Source: an uncultured Faecalibacterium sp. (GTDB lineage Bacteria > Bacillota > Clostridia > Oscillospirales > Ruminococcaceae). Taken from it: 64,000 bases of DNA. The stretch's first letter is position 1. Each line of letters starts with the position of its first letter. The stretch covers positions 7,644 through 71,643 of the forward strand of contig CAKTBG010000009.1 in the NCBI GenBank assembly GCA_934533135.1. The letters are read 5' to 3'. Both the position numbers and the translations under genes were made by a program. Under the pieces are notes generated by a model. The model ran no database searches. It was given only the letters and a program-made list of their open reading frames with translations, and was not told the DNA's origin. Positions 61,227-64,000 of the stretch are shown here, in pieces.

Positions 61227-61269
61227 AAATCCCCCTTTTGGACAGGATAACGCCAAAAGGGGGATTTTT
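61227..61269 (+). terminator. Intrinsic terminator touching the next start codon
   Basis: A 15-base-pair stem, AAATCCCCCTTTTGG (61227-61241) with CCAAAAGGGGGATTT (61253-61267), then T. The ATG of the next gene is at 61272, and AAGGGGG of the 3' arm is its Shine-Dalgarno sequence. Confidence 0.85.
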
Positions 61270-61271
61270 GT

Positions 61272-61712
61272 ATGGAACATCCGAAAAACGACAACCGCAG
61301 CCTGCTGGAAGCCGTGGTGCAGAACACGGAAATGGGGAAGAACACCCTCGAGCAGATCGTTCCCATGACCGAGGACGCCCGGTTCAAGGCCGAGCTGCTC
61401 CGCCAGCAGAATGTCTACCGCCAGCTCAATCAGGAGGCGCACACGGCTCTTGCTGCCTGCGGCGGAGCCGCACAGGGGCAGAGCGTGATGGCCAAACTCA
61501 ACACCAAGGTGGGCGTTGCCCTGAAGACCATGACCGACCGCTCCACCCGGAATCTGGCCGAGATGCTGTCCGAGGGCAGCAGTCAGGGCGTGATGGACTG
61601 CGTGAAGAGCCAGAAAGACTATCCGGACGCAGCTCCCGGTTCCAAACGGCTGATGCAGAAACTGCAGGATTTTGAGGAGGACAACCGGATCAAGCTGGAA
61701 CAGTTCTTATAA
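61272..61712 (+). CDS. Helical-bundle protein of unknown function (ferritin-like/DUF2383-like)
   Basis: 146 residues, nearly all helical: LLEAVVQNTEMGKNTLEQIVP, then FKAELLRQQNVYRQLNQEAHTALAA, and VMAKLNTKVGVALKTMTDRST. A four-helix bundle is likely; I link it loosely to the ferritin-like DUF2383 group, although the usual metal-ligand pattern is not clear. Its ribosome site is part of the preceding terminator. Its stop overlaps the convergent mtnN stop by six bases, with no terminator between. Confidence 0.7.
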   Translation: MEHPKNDNRSLLEAVVQNTEMGKNTLEQIVPMTEDARFKAELLRQQNVYRQLNQEAHTALAACGGAAQGQSVMAKLNTKVGVALKTMTDRSTRNLAEMLSEGSSQGVMDCVKSQKDYPDAAPGSKRLMQKLQDFEEDNRIKLEQFL

Positions 61713-62390
61713 GCGTTCCACCATCGCCGCCACGATCTTGGTGGCGGTGGCTACATATTCTGCGATGCTGAACTTCTTGACCACCAGAACCTCGTGGCCG
61801 TCCTCGTCGGCGTTGTCGCTCATGGCACGCAGGATGACGCAGGGCACCCCGTTCTTGGCTGCGATCTGGCTGACGGCAGCACCTTCCATCTCCACGCAGT
61901 CGGGGGCGCACTTTTTCTCGATGGCGGCCTTCGTCTCGCTGTCGCCCACGAAGAGATCTCCCGTGGCGATCTTGCCGGTCAGAGACTTGACGCCCACCGC
62001 GGCGCAGGCGGCTTCGGCGGCGGCAATCAGAGCCGGATCACCGGTGTATTCCTTCAGAAAGGGCGGATTCTGGCAGATCATGTCCAGCTGGGCGTCGTGG
62101 TAGAGGACGGTCTTGCCGATGACCACATCGCCGATGCCAATCTTGGAGGTCATGTTGCCGGCGATGCCGGAGAAGAGGATCTTCTCGGCCCCGTATTTCG
62201 TGATGAGCACCTGCGTGGTGGCGGCGGCATTGGCCTTGCCCATACCGGCGCAGCAGACCACCACCTGCTTGCCGGCCAGCGTGCCCTTGTGGTACTCCAC
62301 ACCGCCGTAAGGCTCCACGGTGACGTCCGTGAGCTTGGCGCAGAGCTGATCGACTTCATCGGGCATTGCGCCCATAATTCCGATAATCAT
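61707..62390 (-). CDS. mtnN: 5'-methylthioadenosine/S-adenosylhomocysteine nucleosidase
   Basis: 227 residues. IGIMGAMPDEV opens the protein; VVVCCAGMGKANAAATTQ, FSGIAGNM, VEMEGAAVSQIA (substrate Glu) and RAMSDNADEDG (catalytic Asp) are the MTAN landmarks. It cleaves MTA and SAH to adenine and the thioribosyl compound in methionine salvage and activated-methyl recycling. An 18-base tandem duplication lies just upstream of its ribosome site. Confidence 0.96.
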   Translation of the reverse strand: MIIGIMGAMPDEVDQLCAKLTDVTVEPYGGVEYHKGTLAGKQVVVCCAGMGKANAAATTQVLITKYGAEKILFSGIAGNMTSKIGIGDVVIGKTVLYHDAQLDMICQNPPFLKEYTGDPALIAAAEAACAAVGVKSLTGKIATGDLFVGDSETKAAIEKKCAPDCVEMEGAAVSQIAAKNGVPCVILRAMSDNADEDGHEVLVVKKFSIAEYVATATKIVAAMVERL

Positions 62391-62402
62391 TTAAAACTCC
62401 TT

Positions 62403-62438
62403 CTATAGTGCGTATGCTTTCTATAGTGCGTATGCTTT
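62403..62438. repeat. Exact 18-base tandem duplication upstream of mtnN
   Basis: CTATAGTGCGTATGCTTT occurs twice in a row (62403-62420, 62421-62438), 12 bases before the mtnN start codon. On the leftward strand each unit contains CACTATAG, which resembles a -10 box. Confidence 0.92.
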
Positions 62439-62452
62439 TTTTCAGCGGCCTC

Positions 62453-62511
62453 GCCCTCTCAGTCAAAGCCTGTCGGCTTTGCCAGCTCCCCCAAAGTGGG
62501 AGCCCTTGGCA
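62453..62511 (-). repeat. Dispersed structured repeat, copy D1
   Basis: Read leftward: TGCCAAGGGCTCCCACTTTG, then GGGGGAGCTGGC, then the hairpin AAAGCC-GACA-GGCTTT and GACTGAGAGGGC. It forms a head-to-head inverted pair with D2. Confidence 0.85.
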
Positions 62512-62531
62512 GTTCACGCAGACTTCATCTC

Positions 62532-62591
62532 TTTGCCAAGGCCTCTCCCTTTGGGAGAGGTGGCACGGCGTAAGCCGTGACGGAGAGGGCG
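62532..62591 (+). repeat. Dispersed structured repeat, copy D2
   Basis: Read rightward: TTTGCCAAGGCCTCTCCCTT, then TGGGAGAGGTGGC, the hairpin ACGGC-GTAA-GCCGT and GACGGAGAGGGC. The inner hairpin differs in sequence from D1 but keeps its pairing. Confidence 0.85.
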
Positions 62592-62627
62592 AGCCCGGCA
62601 GAGTTTTACAGGGCTGCTATTCGGATA

Positions 62628-63761
62628 TCACACGTTGAACAGGAACTCGATCACATCGCCGTCCTGCACCACATATTCCTTGCCCTCGGTGCGCTGCAGA
62701 CCCTTGGCTTTGACGGCGGCGTAATCGAAGCTGTTGGCCTCGAGATCCTTGTAGCCGATGACGCTGGCGCGGATGAAGCCGCGCTCAAAGTCGCTGTGGA
62801 TCTTGCCGGCTGCCTGCGGAGCCTTGGTGCCCTTGCGGATGGTCCATGCGCGGCACTCCTTTTTGCCGTCGGTCAGGAAGGAGATCAGACCCAGCAGATC
62901 GTAGCTGGCGGTGATCAGATTGTCCAGACCGCTGGCCTCGATGCCCATCTCGGCGAGGAAGGCTTTCTTCTCTTCGGGGGAGTAGTCGGCGATGTCCTCT
63001 TCGGTCTTTGCGCAGATGGGGATGTAGCGGGCACCCTCCTCGGCGGCGCGGGCGGCCACCAGCGGAACATACTTGTTGTTCTCGATGCCGTCCATCAGGT
63101 CGTCCTCGCCCACATTGCAGGCATACAGGACGGGCTTGGAGCTCAGCAGACCCATCTCACGCAGGACGTTCTGCTGCTCGGCGTCGTTTTCGTCGAAGGC
63201 AAAGCTGCGGGCGGGCTTGCCGGCACTCAGGTGGTCGGCCAGCTGCTGCAGCCACGCGGCCTCGGCTGCGGCACCTTTGTTGTTGCCGCTCTTGGCGGCC
63301 TTTGCCATCCGGCCGGCGCGGTTCTGGACCACTTCGAGGTCGGAGAGGATCAGCTCATAGTCGATGGCGTCGATGTCGGCGATGGGATCCACGGCCTCGG
63401 CCTTGGTCACGTCCTCGACGACATGGATGATGTTGTCGTCGTCGAAGCAGCGGACGACGTGTACGATGGCGTCGCACTCGCGGATGTGGCCCAGGAACTT
63501 GTTGCCGAGGCCTGCACCCTGACTGGCACCCTTGACCAGACCGGCGATGTCCACAAACTCCACGATGGCAGGCGTCTTTTTGCTGGTCTGCCAGATCTCG
63601 GCCAGCTTGTCCAGCCGCTTGTCGGGCACCGCCACGATGCCGGAGTTCGGCTCGATGGTGCAGAAGGGATAGTTGGCCGCCTCCGCGTTCTTGGTGGAGG
63701 TGATGGCGTTGAACAGAGTGGACTTGCCGACGTTCGGCAGACCGACGATACCGAGTTTCAT
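62628..63761 (-). CDS. ychF: YchF/Ola1 family ribosome-associated ATPase
   Basis: 377 residues with the P-loop [14 protein letters not shown]2 region [29 protein letters not shown] (G3) and NVGED in place of the NKxD motif, which explains ATP preference. A TGS domain closes the protein ([30 protein letters not shown]). It binds ribosomes and modulates translation under stress. Confidence 0.97.
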   Translation of the reverse strand: MKLGIVGLPNVGKSTLFNAITSTKNAEAANYPFCTIEPNSGIVAVPDKRLDKLAEIWQTSKKTPAIVEFVDIAGLVKGASQGAGLGNKFLGHIRECDAIVHVVRCFDDDNIIHVVEDVTKAEAVDPIADIDAIDYELILSDLEVVQNRAGRMAKAAKSGNNKGAAAEAAWLQQLADHLSAGKPARSFAFDENDAEQQNVLREMGLLSSKPVLYACNVGEDDLMDGIENNKYVPLVAARAAEEGARYIPICAKTEEDIADYSPEEKKAFLAEMGIEASGLDNLITASYDLLGLISFLTDGKKECRAWTIRKGTKAPQAAGKIHSDFERGFIRASVIGYKDLEANSFDYAAVKAKGLQRTEGKEYVVQDGDVIEFLFNV

Positions 63762-63810
63762 ATAAAATACGCTCCTTACACGTTTTTATGGGCATAACAA
63801 TACAACTATC

Positions 63811-63839
63811 ATTATACGCGATGAAAACCCGGAGCGCAA
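63811..63839 (-). promoter_or_regulatory. Promoter of ychF
   Basis: Minus-strand TTGCGC (63834-63839) and TATAAT (63811-63816), spacer 17. Confidence 0.72.
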
Positions 63840-63862
63840 GGGGATGGGCGCAAAACAACGGA

Positions 63863-63891
63863 TTTACACGGCGGGAGTTCTATATTATACT
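63863..63891 (+). promoter_or_regulatory. Promoter of the last, partial gene
   Basis: TTTACA (63863-63868) and TATACT (63886-63891), spacer 17. AGGAGG follows at 63929-63934. Confidence 0.78.
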
Positions 63892-63939
63892 GTTCTTAAA
63901 ATACGAACCGATTTCCGGAAGGAAAGGCAGGAGGATGTT

Positions 63940-64000
63940 ATGGAACGCAACGACCCGCGCTATCAGGCTTATGTGGAGATCCTGAAGGAGGAGCTGATCC
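63940..64000 (+). CDS. Start of a probable UPF0597 (L-cysteine desulfidase) gene, cut by window
   Basis: Only 20 codons are visible: MERNDPRYQAYVEILKEELI. This pattern (Tyr-x-x-Tyr, then ILKEEL) matches the opening helix of clostridial UPF0597 proteins, where a PALGCTEP motif would follow just outside the window. The promoter and a strong AGGAGG site show that it is a real start. The family call is tentative. Confidence 0.5.
   Translation, partial: MERNDPRYQAYVEILKEELI

Noticed and set aside
61238..61675. An alternative +1 frame of 145 codons overlapping the helical-bundle gene.
   Set aside because: Its Arg/Gly-rich composition is typical of an out-of-frame reading; the frame starting at 61272 gives regular amphipathic helices.

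Overview
The window looks like chromosomal DNA of a GC-rich gut Clostridia member, most likely Faecalibacterium or a close Oscillospiraceae (Ruminococcaceae) relative. This is an inference from the GC-rich codon use, the Gram-positive Pel operon layout, the SpoIIE-like, RNase Y, TcyP-like and UPF0340 proteins, and several copies of a structured dispersed repeat that I associate with that group. I see no rRNA, tRNA, CRISPR, phage or insertion sequence. Almost every gene has a clear Shine-Dalgarno site, and many have a consensus sigma-A promoter with 17-base spacing.

Layout. (1) 1-11080: a nine-gene, mostly overlapping operon. The Gram-positive Pel exopolysaccharide genes (pelD, cut by the window edge, then pelE, a PelA-like deacetylase, pelF, pelG) run straight into a CotH-type kinase, a VTC polyphosphate-polymerase-type protein, a DUF4956 membrane protein and a DUF4832 glycosidase-like protein. 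PelD keeps an RxxD c-di-GMP site next to a degenerate GGDEF. (2) 11246-18712: gltX, a SpoIIE-like membrane phosphatase, a cytoplasmic pectinesterase and a two-component system preceded by PhoP-box-like repeats. (3) 18935-23541: a membrane beta-propeller whose N-terminus resembles TatA, a UPF0340 protein, a YggS-type PLP protein and an ABC exporter. (4) 23619-30111: a LysR regulator divergent from a serine hydrolase and an ion-transporter-superfamily permease, then an acetyltransferase, an AT-rich DUF3825-like gene and a ROK glucokinase. (5) 30307-37894: tatC-tatA-tatB-like, an M24 peptidase, a fumarylacetoacetase-family enzyme, a decayed ORF behind a promoter-hairpins-terminator unit that may be a small RNA, DJ-1 and TrpR-like genes, an acetyltransferase, a 60-residue membrane peptide and a ricin-type lectin. 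(6) 37990-50362: NUDIX, PTS IIC-like, GH25 lysozyme, HAD, a complete opp peptide transporter and a cystine-type symporter. (7) 50517-64000: RNase Y with a long leader, a LysR-tyrosine phosphatase fusion, a nucleotidyltransferase, trmB and alaX, malQ, a degenerate GGDEF protein, mtnN, ychF and the first codons of a probable cysteine desulfidase.

Links between regions. The Tat translocase in region 5 has two evident lipoprotein clients in the window: OppA and the CotH-like protein both carry twin-arginine motifs. c-di-GMP signalling is hinted at by PelD and by the degenerate GGDEF protein. The main candidates for new biology are the Pel-CotH-VTC-DUF4956-DUF4832 operon (possible phosphate decoration of Pel), the LysR-phosphatase fusion, the TatA-like propeller, the structured repeat family placed in 5' leaders, and the unassigned RNA unit at 34692-34900.
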